Shown here piece by piece: positions 7,055-12,910 of a DNA stretch of 17,760 nucleotides; within the stretch, counting starts at the first letter, position 1, and each line of letters opens with the position of its first letter. The DNA comes from UBA5499 sp002426275 (GTDB lineage: Bacteria; Bacillota; DTU084), in NCBI GenBank assembly GCA_937888735.1, contig CALASN010000133.1:1-17760 (forward strand), read 5' to 3'. Below the pieces are notes generated by a model. It was not told the DNA's origin and ran no database searches. It worked only from the letters and a program-made list of their open reading frames with translations. The position numbers and the translations under genes are program-made.

Positions 7055-7450
7055 ATGGCGAAGGTAAGGCGTGGAGCCAAAACCAGGCGCAGGGAACGCA
7101 AGAACATTGAAAGCGGCGTCGCCCATATCCGCTCCACCTTTAATAATACAATTGTGACGATTTCCGATCGCCAGGGCAACGTTCTGTCATGGTCCAGCTC
7201 GGGCAATGTGGGCTTTAAGGGTTCCCGGAAGGGAACGCCCTTTGCCGCTCAGATGGCTGCTGACGCGGCTGCCAGGGTTGCCATGGAGCATGGGCTCAGA
7301 GAGATCGAGGTTTGCGTTAAAGGACCGGGATCGGGCAGGGAGGCTGCCATCAGATCGCTGCAGGCCGCAGGCCTGGAAGTGAACATGATCAAAGACGTAA
7401 CGCCGATCCCCCACAATGGTTGCCGTCCACCAAAGCGACGGCGGGTGTAG
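7055..7450 (+). CDS. rpsK: 30S ribosomal protein S11
   Basis: S11 lies on the 30S platform near the mRNA exit, next to the Shine-Dalgarno helix. The 131-residue product has the normal length and the signature segments HIRSTFNNTIVTISDRQGNVLSW (near 24-46), GFKGSRKGTPFAAQMAAD and the C-terminal DVTPIPHNGCRPPKRRRV. Where many homologues read SWASAG and SRKST, this one reads SWSSSG and SRKGT; both are mild. GGGAGGT at 7041-7047 is the ribosome binding site. Confidence 0.98.
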   Translation: MAKVRRGAKTRRRERKNIESGVAHIRSTFNNTIVTISDRQGNVLSWSSSGNVGFKGSRKGTPFAAQMAADAAARVAMEHGLREIEVCVKGPGSGREAAIRSLQAAGLEVNMIKDVTPIPHNGCRPPKRRRV

Positions 7451-7469
7451 CAATAGAGGAGGTGTAAGA

Positions 7470-8096
7470 ATGGCAAGGTACACGGGCCCAGTCTGCCGGT
7501 TATGCCGACGGGAAGGCGAAAAGCTCTTCCTTAAAGGGGACCGCTGCTTTACAAACAAGTGTGCCATCGATAGGAAAGCTTACGCTCCTGGCGAACACGG
7601 CCAGGGGAGAAAGAAAGTATCCGAATATGGTATTCAGCTGCGGGAAAAGCAGAAGCTCCGTCAAAGCTACGGCCTTTTGGAAGGACAATTTGTCCGTTAT
7701 TTCAAAATCGCCGAGCGCAAGCGGGGAATCACAGGGGAAAATCTCCTGCAGCTTTTAGAGAGAAGACTTGACAATGTAGTGTATCGGCTGGGGTTTGCCG
7801 CTTCCAGGGCAGAGGCCAGGCAGATGGTGTTGCATGGCCATTTCCAAGTAAATGGCAGGCGGGTTAACATTCCCTCATATCTGCTGAAGGCGGCCGACGA
7901 GGTTGCCGTACGCGAGTCCAGCCGGGAGCATCCCGTAATCGCTTCCTTGGCGCAGGATCTAGGTAAGCGGGGAGTGCCTGAGTGGCTGCAGCTGAACGCT
8001 GAGTCCCTTTCAGGGCGCGTTTTGGAGCTGCCCAAACGTGAGCAGATCGATAACACGGTGCAAGAGCATCTGATTGTTGAGCTTTATTCCAGATAA
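7470..8096 (+). CDS. rpsD: 30S ribosomal protein S4, zinc-binding form
   Basis: S4 nucleates 30S assembly by binding the five-way junction of 16S rRNA, and it is a classic autoregulator. I start it at the ATG at 7470, giving MARYTGPVCRLCRR and 208 residues; GGAGGTG (7458-7464) lies just before it, and the in-frame ATG further upstream lies inside rpsK. Cysteines C9, C12, C26 and C31 match the zinc-binding N-terminal motif of the C+ form known from Thermus. The S4 RNA-binding domain is about residues 98-160 (ERRLDNVVYRLGFAASRAEARQMVLHGHFQVNGRRVNIPSY region). Its position between rpsK and rpoA is the clostridial arrangement. Confidence 0.98.
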   Translation: MARYTGPVCRLCRREGEKLFLKGDRCFTNKCAIDRKAYAPGEHGQGRKKVSEYGIQLREKQKLRQSYGLLEGQFVRYFKIAERKRGITGENLLQLLERRLDNVVYRLGFAASRAEARQMVLHGHFQVNGRRVNIPSYLLKAADEVAVRESSREHPVIASLAQDLGKRGVPEWLQLNAESLSGRVLELPKREQIDNTVQEHLIVELYSR

Positions 8097-8119
8097 CCCT
8101 CTCTGCCCAGTTGAACTAA

Positions 8120-8137
8120 ACGCCAGCGGCGTGTTTT
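8120..8137 (+). terminator. Weak hairpin with short T-run between rpsD and rpoA
   Basis: A perfect five-base-pair stem, ACGCC (8120-8124) against GGCGT (8128-8132), has a three-base loop and is followed by GTTTT. It ends just before the rpoA ribosome binding site. It is too short to be a confident terminator; it may be an attenuator, a processing or regulatory hairpin, or chance. Confidence 0.3.
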
Positions 8138-8153
8138 GAAGGAGGGTGTAACA

Positions 8154-9161
8154 TTGACCGAAATTGAGAAGCCGCGGATAGAGTGCGAAAAGCGAGAGGA
8201 AACTTATGGTAAGTTCATTGTCGAACCATTGGATCGCGGTTACGGCATAACTCTCGGCAACGCACTAAGGCGTGTCTTGCTCTCCTCACTACCCGGGGCA
8301 GCCGTGACTTCCATGAGGATCGATGGCGTGCTCCACGAATTTTCCAGCATTCCGGGGGTAGTGGAGGATACCATAGAGATCATGCTGAATCTGAAAGAGG
8401 TTCTGCTCACAGTTCACAGCGATGAGCCGCTAATCGGCAAAGTGGAATTTAAAAACGGCAAGAAAGTCACAGCTGATCCCGCTGGGGAAGACGCAGAGGC
8501 CGGGGGCAGCCCCGAGGGTGGATCCATTGAGATCACCGCCGGGGATCTCCGGTTTTCAAGCGAGGTGGAAGTCCTCAATCCAGAGCTGCATCTGGCCACA
8601 TTGAATGAAGGCGGGGACTTTGTCATGGAAGTGACCGCCCAAAAGGGCAAAGGTTACGTTCCGGCAGAGAAGCTGAAATCTCCGGACAGCCCCATCGGCG
8701 TGATTCCGGTGGACGCCATTTTCAGTCCGGTGCGGAAAGTCAACTACAATGTGGAGAATACCAGGGTGGGACAGATCACGGATTTTGACCGGCTCGTCTT
8801 CGAGTTGTGGACAGACGGCAGCATCGCGCCGGAAGAGGCCGTCAGTTCCGCTGCCAAGATCCTCTTGGATCACTTTACCCTTTTCGTTAATCTCACTGGC
8901 ATCGAAGACAGTCAGGAAGAGGTCACCGTGGAAAAGGAAGACGAGAAGGACCAAATCCTGGAGAAGCTCATCGAAGAATTGGAGCTTTCCGTACGTTCAT
9001 TCAATTGTCTTAAGCGCGCTGGGATCAATACCGTGGGCGACTTAACAAAGAAGACCGAAGAGGATATGGAGAAGATACGTAACATGGGTAAAAAATCCCT
9101 GGATGAGGTAAAGGAGAAGCTTGAGGCTTTGAACCTTTCCTTTCGTCAGGACGATAAGTAG
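8154..9161 (+). CDS. rpoA: RNA polymerase alpha subunit
   Basis: The alpha subunit dimerises to scaffold RNA polymerase and contacts UP elements and activators. I start it at the TTG at 8154 (MTEIEKPRIECEKREE), because GGAGGG (8141-8146) lies seven bases upstream; an earlier in-frame TTG at 8136 overlaps this site. The product has 335 residues against about 314 in Bacillus subtilis. The N-terminal dimerisation domain holds GYGITLGNALRRVLLSSLPGAAV (29-51). The C-terminal domain runs from about residue 270, with LELSVRSFNCLKRAGINTVGDL and the MGKKSLDEVKEKL helix-hairpin-helix. The extra length is mainly an acidic, glycine-rich insertion near residues 103-125 in the second part of the N-terminal domain. 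rplQ follows 18 bases later. Confidence 0.97.
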   Translation: MTEIEKPRIECEKREETYGKFIVEPLDRGYGITLGNALRRVLLSSLPGAAVTSMRIDGVLHEFSSIPGVVEDTIEIMLNLKEVLLTVHSDEPLIGKVEFKNGKKVTADPAGEDAEAGGSPEGGSIEITAGDLRFSSEVEVLNPELHLATLNEGGDFVMEVTAQKGKGYVPAEKLKSPDSPIGVIPVDAIFSPVRKVNYNVENTRVGQITDFDRLVFELWTDGSIAPEEAVSSAAKILLDHFTLFVNLTGIEDSQEEVTVEKEDEKDQILEKLIEELELSVRSFNCLKRAGINTVGDLTKKTEEDMEKIRNMGKKSLDEVKEKLEALNLSFRQDDK

Positions 9162-9179
9162 CGTGGAGGGGGGAAAAGA

Positions 9180-9512
9180 ATGCGGAAATTAGGGCGGCCC
9201 ACTGATCAACGCCAAGCCATGCTGCGAAATCTGGCCACGTCAGTGATTCTCCATGGCCGGGTGATAACCACCGAGGCGAAGGCGAAAACCGTGAGAAGCG
9301 AAGTTGAAAAGCTCATCAGCCTTGGCAAGCGCGGCGATCTTCATGCCAGGCGGCAAGCAGCAGCCTACATGCTTTCGCCGGATGCTGTGAAGAAGCTTTT
9401 CGGCGAGATCGCTCCACGCTATCAGGAACGCAGCGGCGGCTATGTGAGAATCCTGAAAGCTGGTCTACGCCGGGGAGACGCGGCGCCAACGGCTTTGATC
9501 GAATTAGTTTGA
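9180..9512 (+). CDS. rplQ: 50S ribosomal protein L17
   Basis: L17 is a late-assembling 50S protein near the peptide exit tunnel. The 110-residue product opens MRKLGRPTDQRQAMLRNLATSVILHGRVITTEAKA, the standard start less the usual extra 'AY' pair, and carries the characteristic KLISLGKRGDLHARRQAAAY (45-64), RYQERSGGYVRILK and the terminal GDAAPTALIELV. GGAGGGGGG (9164-9172) precedes the ATG. It closes the spc-alpha supercluster; a hairpin with a T-tract follows 15 bases after its stop. The last codons share a 14-base sequence with the first codons of ecfA1. Confidence 0.98.
   Translation: MRKLGRPTDQRQAMLRNLATSVILHGRVITTEAKAKTVRSEVEKLISLGKRGDLHARRQAAAYMLSPDAVKKLFGEIAPRYQERSGGYVRILKAGLRRGDAAPTALIELV
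9492..9505 (+). repeat. 14-base direct repeat, copy 1 (end of rplQ)
   Basis: GCTTTGATCGAATT, encoding Ala-Leu-Ile-Glu-Leu at the end of L17, recurs 91 bases later in the same reading phase at the start of ecfA1. The two copies bracket the rplQ terminator. This may be chance (both proteins naturally have an ALIEL-like stretch here) or a small duplication. Confidence 0.8.
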
Positions 9513-9527
9513 GCTATCTGCACGAGA

Positions 9528-9559
9528 GGTTAGAGGCCGTCACCAGTCTCTAACCTTTT
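9528..9559 (+). terminator. Intrinsic terminator after rplQ
   Basis: An eight-base-pair perfect stem, GGTTAGAG (9528-9535) with CTCTAACC (9548-9555), encloses a 12-base loop and is followed by TTTTAATTT. Outer A-T pairs with the T-tract add stability. The T-run is short, so termination may be partial. Because ecfA1 starts only about 20 bases later and shows no promoter of its own after the hairpin, partial read-through from the ribosomal operon is a plausible source of ecf expression. Confidence 0.75.
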
Positions 9560-9576
9560 AATTTGGGAGGAACTTC

Positions 9577-10395
9577 ATGGCTGCTTTGATCGAATTGGAA
9601 AATGTCAGCTATAAGTATCACAATACTGCGGCCCTGTCAGAGCTCTCACTTCGGGTTGAACAAGGCGAATTCGTGGCCGTCATCGGTCCCAACGGCTCGG
9701 GAAAATCCACCTTGGCCCAGCATCTCAACGCCCTGCTTCTGCCTTCGGAAGGGGAAGTGCGCGTGGGAGGCGTCTCCACCTCGACGGCAGATAGCGGCCA
9801 GATCTGGGAGATCCGCCGCCGCGTGGGCATGGTCTTTCAGAATCCGGATAATCAGCTGGTGGCCACCACGGTGGAGGAAGACGTGGCCTTTGGCCCGGAA
9901 AATCTCGGCTTGCCCCAGGAAGAACTGCGCCGCAGGGTGGACTGGGCCCTTTGTCAGGTCGGCATGTCTCAGTTGGCCAACTCCGAGCCTCACAAGCTTT
10001 CCGGAGGCCAGAAACAGCGTGTTGCCATCGCTGGCGTGCTGGCCATGGAACCGGACTGCATAGTCCTGGACGAGCCCACGGCCATGCTGGATCCCCAGGG
10101 CCGCGACGAGGTCTGGGCAACCCTCGAGAGCCTGCACAAAAAAGGCATCACTCTGCTGTTGATCACCCACTTCATGGAAGAAGCGGCCTGCGCGGATCGG
10201 ATCTTTGTGCTCTCCGGCGGCAGGCTGGCTCTCTCAGGTCCTCCTCAGGAGATCTTCAGTCAGCCGATTTTATATAATTTAGGGCTGGAGCTGCCGCAGA
10301 TCGCGGAATTATCTTGGCAATTGCGGCAAAGTAAACTGCCCGTCCCGCCCCGCGTTTATACTGTGGAAGCTATGGTGAAGTGGTTATGTCAATGA
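9577..10395 (+). CDS. ecfA1: ECF transporter ATPase EcfA1
   Basis: This is one of the two cytoplasmic ATPases driving energy-coupling-factor transporters, which import vitamins and metal ions at the membrane. The 272-residue product has Walker A GPNGSGKST (37-45), a Q-loop with Q88 followed by the ECF-typical NPDNQLVATTVEEDVAFGPENLG, the signature LSGGQ (141-145), Walker B IVLDE (162-166) with catalytic E166, and the switch histidine H198. C-terminal residues about 220-272 form the dimerisation extension of EcfA proteins. GGGAGG (9565-9570) precedes the ATG. It overlaps ecfA2. The A1-A2-T order downstream of rplQ is the standard Bacillota location. Confidence 0.96.
   Translation: MAALIELENVSYKYHNTAALSELSLRVEQGEFVAVIGPNGSGKSTLAQHLNALLLPSEGEVRVGGVSTSTADSGQIWEIRRRVGMVFQNPDNQLVATTVEEDVAFGPENLGLPQEELRRRVDWALCQVGMSQLANSEPHKLSGGQKQRVAIAGVLAMEPDCIVLDEPTAMLDPQGRDEVWATLESLHKKGITLLLITHFMEEAACADRIFVLSGGRLALSGPPQEIFSQPILYNLGLELPQIAELSWQLRQSKLPVPPRVYTVEAMVKWLCQ
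9583..9596 (+). repeat. 14-base direct repeat, copy 2 (start of ecfA1)
   Basis: This is the second copy of GCTTTGATCGAATT, covering codons 3-7 of ecfA1. See the copy at 9492-9505. Confidence 0.8.
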
Positions 10396-11234
10396 TTGAA
10401 ATCAAAAATTTAACCTTTGAATATGGCAGCGGCACGGCTATGGCCCAGAAAGCCCTGGACGGCGTTTCTCTTTCCATAGCTCGCGGCCAGTTCGTGGGAC
10501 TGGCCGGACAGACAGGTTCTGGGAAATCCACATTGGTGCAATTGATTGCGGGCCTCTTGCCTGTGAAGCCCGGCGTTTTGCAGGTGGACGGCCTGGATCC
10601 CGGCAGCAAAGCGGATCTCAAAGCGCTGCGCAGCCGCGTGGGTATGGTTTTTCAGTATCCAGAGCACCAGCTGTTCGACGAGACGGTGCTCTCGGACGTC
10701 AGCTTCGGGCCGCGGAATCTGGAGCTTCCCCGTCCTGAAGAGCGGGCCAGGAAGGCTTTGTCCCTGGTGGGAATGGATCCTGCCGAGTATGGGGACCGTT
10801 CGCCCTTCGCGCTCAGCGGCGGTCAAAAGAGAAGGGTCGCTTTGGCCGGAGTTTTGGCCATGGAGCCGGAGCTTCTGATCCTAGACGAGCTCACCGCGGG
10901 CTTGGATCCGGAAGGCAGAACGAAAATCCTTGCCGTGGTGGAGAGGCTCCACGCGGAAGGCCGCACCATTATTTTCATCTCCCATCGCATGCAGGATTTG
11001 GCGCCCAGAGTGGACAGAATGGTGGTTTTACACCAAGGCAAAGTCTGCCTGGACGGTACGCCCCAAGAGGTCTTCACCCAGCGGGAAAAGCTCAAGGCCG
11101 CGGCTTTGGCGCCGCCGCCCGTGACGGAGCTGATGCAAAGGCTCAGGGCAGAAGGCTGGAAGGTGCGGGGAGATATTTTTACAGTCCGAGACGCGAAAGC
11201 GGAAATCATGAGGGCGTGGAGGCAGAGATGCTAA
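10386..11234 (+). CDS. ecfA2: ECF transporter ATPase EcfA2
   Basis: The second ATPase of the ECF module pairs with EcfA1 and couples ATP hydrolysis to tilting of the S component. Walker A GQTGSGKST (41-49), Q90 in VFQYPEHQLFDETV (typical of EcfA2, against NPDNQ in EcfA1), signature LSGGQ (143-147), Walker B LILDE with E168 and switch H200 are all present. The sequence after Walker B reads DELTAGLD, with Leu in place of the usual Pro of DEPTAGLD; this is a small substitution. Three in-frame starts are possible: GTG 10380, ATG 10386 and ATG 10392, the last overlapping the ecfA1 stop as ATGA. I use 10386, with GGTGAAG five bases upstream, giving 282 residues. The 3' end overlaps ecfT. Confidence 0.95.
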   Translation: MSMIEIKNLTFEYGSGTAMAQKALDGVSLSIARGQFVGLAGQTGSGKSTLVQLIAGLLPVKPGVLQVDGLDPGSKADLKALRSRVGMVFQYPEHQLFDETVLSDVSFGPRNLELPRPEERARKALSLVGMDPAEYGDRSPFALSGGQKRRVALAGVLAMEPELLILDELTAGLDPEGRTKILAVVERLHAEGRTIIFISHRMQDLAPRVDRMVVLHQGKVCLDGTPQEVFTQREKLKAAALAPPPVTELMQRLRAEGWKVRGDIFTVRDAKAEIMRAWRQRC

Positions 11235-12019
11235 AGGGTGTTACCATCGGTCAATTTGTGCCAGGGGAATCTCCGGTGCATAAACTGGATCCCCGCACTA
11301 AGCTCACTGTGAGCTTAGTGTTTGTGATCTGCATTTTTTTGGTTGAAAGCTTGACGGGCTTCGCCCTAACTGCCGCCTTCCTTTTGTCAGCGATCCTCCT
11401 GAGCACGATCCCTTTCAGCATGATTCTCCGCGGCCTGCGTCCCATCATCTGGCTGCTTTTTTTCACCTGGATTCTGCATGCGTTCACGGATCCGGGCAAA
11501 GTTATCTACGCATTGGGCCCGCTGCACGTGACGATGGAAGGCGTGCAGGAAGGGTTCGTCGTGGTGGTGCGTTTGGCGCTTCTGATGTTCGGCACCACCT
11601 TGGTCACCCTGACAACCTCGCCAATGTCCTTAACGGACGGTCTGGAGTATTTGCTCTGGCCGCTGAAGAAGTTCGGCTTGCCTGTGAGCGAGCTGGCCAT
11701 GATGATGACCATCGCCCTGCGCTTCATTCCCACGCTCTTGGATGAAGCGGAGAGGATCATGAAAGCCCAAGAGGCCCGGGGAGCGGATTTTGTCACCGGC
11801 AGCCTCAGCCGCAGAGTGCGCGCCATGATTCCGCTTTTGGTGCCGCTGTTCATCAGTTCTTTTCAAAGGGCAGACGAGCTGGCCATTGCCATGGAAGCCC
11901 GCGCCTACCGCGGCGGGGAAGGCCGCACGCGGCTGCATCGGCTGAAGATGCGCCCTCTGGATTGGGTGCTGCTGGTCTTGAGCAGCGGTGTTTTCGTCTA
12001 TCTGGGAATAGCCTTTTGA
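11228..12019 (+). CDS. ecfT: ECF transporter transmembrane subunit EcfT
   Basis: EcfT is the membrane scaffold that joins the two ATPases to interchangeable S components. I start it at ATG 11228 (MLKGVTIGQFVPGES), with GGAGG at 11218-11222 five bases upstream inside ecfA2; an in-frame GTG at 11216 lacks this spacing. The 263-residue protein opens with the typical SPVHKLDPRTKL, has about five to six hydrophobic segments, and carries the two cytoplasmic coupling-helix motifs EARG (182-185) and EARA (223-226, in AMEARAYRGG) that insert into the ATPases. No S component lies beside it, so this is a group II (shared) module serving S components encoded elsewhere. Its last codons form one arm of the terminator. 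Confidence 0.96.
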   Translation: MLKGVTIGQFVPGESPVHKLDPRTKLTVSLVFVICIFLVESLTGFALTAAFLLSAILLSTIPFSMILRGLRPIIWLLFFTWILHAFTDPGKVIYALGPLHVTMEGVQEGFVVVVRLALLMFGTTLVTLTTSPMSLTDGLEYLLWPLKKFGLPVSELAMMMTIALRFIPTLLDEAERIMKAQEARGADFVTGSLSRRVRAMIPLLVPLFISSFQRADELAIAMEARAYRGGEGRTRLHRLKMRPLDWVLLVLSSGVFVYLGIAF

Positions 12020-12054
12020 GTCGGCTCTAAAGTCTCCTCAAAAGGCTTTTTTTT
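12011..12054 (+). terminator. Strong intrinsic terminator overlapping the ecfT stop
   Basis: A perfect ten-base-pair stem, GCCTTTTGAG (12011-12020) with CTCAAAAGGC (12037-12046), has a 16-base loop and is followed by eight T. The left arm contains the last two ecfT sense codons and the TGA stop. On the opposite strand the hairpin is followed by TATTCCC, not a T-run, so it should act mainly on ecf transcripts. The stop codon of the convergent LysM-CAP gene lies within the T-run. Confidence 0.92.
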
Positions 12055-12685
12055 ATGATTTCGCTTGGATGAACATCTGGACCCAGATCTCCTGGCTATG
12101 GCCCACGCCTATGGTATCGAAGTCCGGATTGAGGATGTTGCGCTTGTGGCCCGGGCTCTTCATCCAGTCTGTCACTACCTCCAGGGGGGACTCTTGTCCT
12201 TTGGCGATATTTTCTCCTGCGCAGGAATAACGAACGCCGAACTTGTCCATCATCTGGAACGCGGAGCCATAGGCGGGCGAGGTGTGGGAAAAATACTTGC
12301 GCTTGCGCATATCCTCGGCCTTGGCCTGGGCCAGCTGGGTGAGCTTACCGTCCAATTTCAAGGCCGGCAAACCCCGCTTTGCTCTTTCTCTATTGACCAG
12401 CTTCGCCACTTCTACTGAGAATTTGCTCACTATGACGCTTCTCGAATCCCGGGGAATGTTCAGGATTTGGCCCGGATAAATTCGGTTCGGATGGACTGTG
12501 GGATTGGCGGCCAAGAGCGCTCCAAGGCTCACGTTAAACTTTCCGGCAAGCTTGGACATTGCGTCTCCCCGTTGCACTTTGTATGGATAGCTTTTTATTG
12601 CCGTAGCTTCATATCTTTCGGCTGCGCCCGCAAATTGGCAAGCGAAGCACAGGGCAAAAATCAAAAGCAAGCTCAGCTTTTTCAT
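12053..12685 (-). CDS. Secreted LysM-CAP domain protein
   Basis: The 210-residue product has a signal peptide (residues 1 to about 21, hydrophobic SLLLIFALCFACQFAGAA). A peptidoglycan-binding LysM domain follows at about 34-78 (YKVQRGDAMSKLAGKF...NRIYPGQILNIP), then a bacterial CAP/SCP-like domain (about 91-208) with the conserved YFSHTSP (H134), GENIA (E158) and SPGHKRNILNP (H180). The architecture resembles the YkwD/SafA-type proteins of spore formers. Location is inferred to be the cell wall or spore envelope; the molecular function of bacterial CAP domains is largely unknown. I use the ATG at 12685, eight bases after AGGAGG on this strand; a TTG at 12691 is too close to that site. The signal peptide cysteines do not form a good lipobox. 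The gene converges with ecfT. Confidence 0.9.
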   Translation of the reverse strand: MKKLSLLLIFALCFACQFAGAAERYEATAIKSYPYKVQRGDAMSKLAGKFNVSLGALLAANPTVHPNRIYPGQILNIPRDSRSVIVSKFSVEVAKLVNRERAKRGLPALKLDGKLTQLAQAKAEDMRKRKYFSHTSPAYGSAFQMMDKFGVRYSCAGENIAKGQESPLEVVTDWMKSPGHKRNILNPDFDTIGVGHSQEIWVQMFIQAKS

Positions 12686-12723
12686 TGCCAAAACCTCCTG
12701 GCGCGTATTTACTTACATAAACA

Positions 12724-12752
12724 AGTATATCCTTTTGTCAGGCCAGGAGCAA
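12724..12752 (-). promoter_or_regulatory. Candidate sigma-A-type promoter of the LysM-CAP gene
   Basis: On the - strand a TATACT box (complement of 12724-12729, five of six matches to TATAAT) lies 17 bases downstream of TTGCTC (complement of 12747-12752, three of six). The start of transcription would be near 12717, giving a leader of about 30 bases before the ATG. The -35 match is weak. Confidence 0.45.
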
Positions 12753-12820
12753 GCGGAGACGCTACGGGATTTTTTAAGCGTTCATGATGTGTTTAGCAGG
12801 CACTTTAGCACTTAAAATCT

Positions 12821-12842
12821 AAAAAAAAAAAAAAAAAAAAAA
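12821..12842. repeat. Homopolymer tract of 22 A
   Basis: An uninterrupted run of 22 A residues lies about 35 bases upstream of a candidate promoter for the sugar operon. It could act as an intrinsic curve or UP element, or be length-variable by slippage. A sequencing or assembly length error is also possible in such a tract. Confidence 0.9.
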
Positions 12843-12844
12843 TG

Positions 12845-12860
12845 TTTAATTTCTATTAAA
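12845..12860. repeat. AT-only inverted repeat next to the A-tract
   Basis: TTTAAT (12845-12850) and ATTAAA (12855-12860) form a six-base-pair inverted repeat with a four-base spacer. On the - strand it would be followed by the T-tract and might act as a weak terminator; it could equally be an operator half or chance in AT-rich DNA. Confidence 0.4.
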
Positions 12861-12876
12861 AATTGGCAGGAATTTC

Positions 12877-12903
12877 TTTACAGATGGAGTATACATATAT
12901 AGA
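12877..12903 (+). promoter_or_regulatory. Candidate promoter of the regulator-SBP-beta-helix operon
   Basis: TTTACA (12877-12882, five of six to TTGACA) is followed after 15 bases by TATAGA (12898-12903, four of six); a shifted -10 with 17-base spacing (TAGATA at 12900) is also possible. The A-tract upstream would help as an UP element. The leader would be about 270 bases long. This is a tentative assignment. Confidence 0.3.
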
Positions 12904-12910
12904 TATCTAT
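12899..12910. promoter_or_regulatory. 12-base perfect palindrome, possible operator
   Basis: ATAGATATCTAT is perfectly self-complementary and overlaps the candidate -10 region of the operon headed by a GntR/LacI-type repressor. Such placement suits an autoregulatory operator, but it does not resemble a known AraR operator and may be chance in AT-rich DNA. Confidence 0.3.

Noticed and set aside
12041..12055. The ecfT terminator acting in both directions
   Set aside because: On the - strand the hairpin is followed by TATTCCC, so there is no T-run to release a LysM-CAP transcript.
12467..12787. A 106-residue + strand frame opposite the LysM-CAP gene
   Set aside because: It is antisense to clear LysM and signal-peptide coding sequence and lacks a ribosome binding site.
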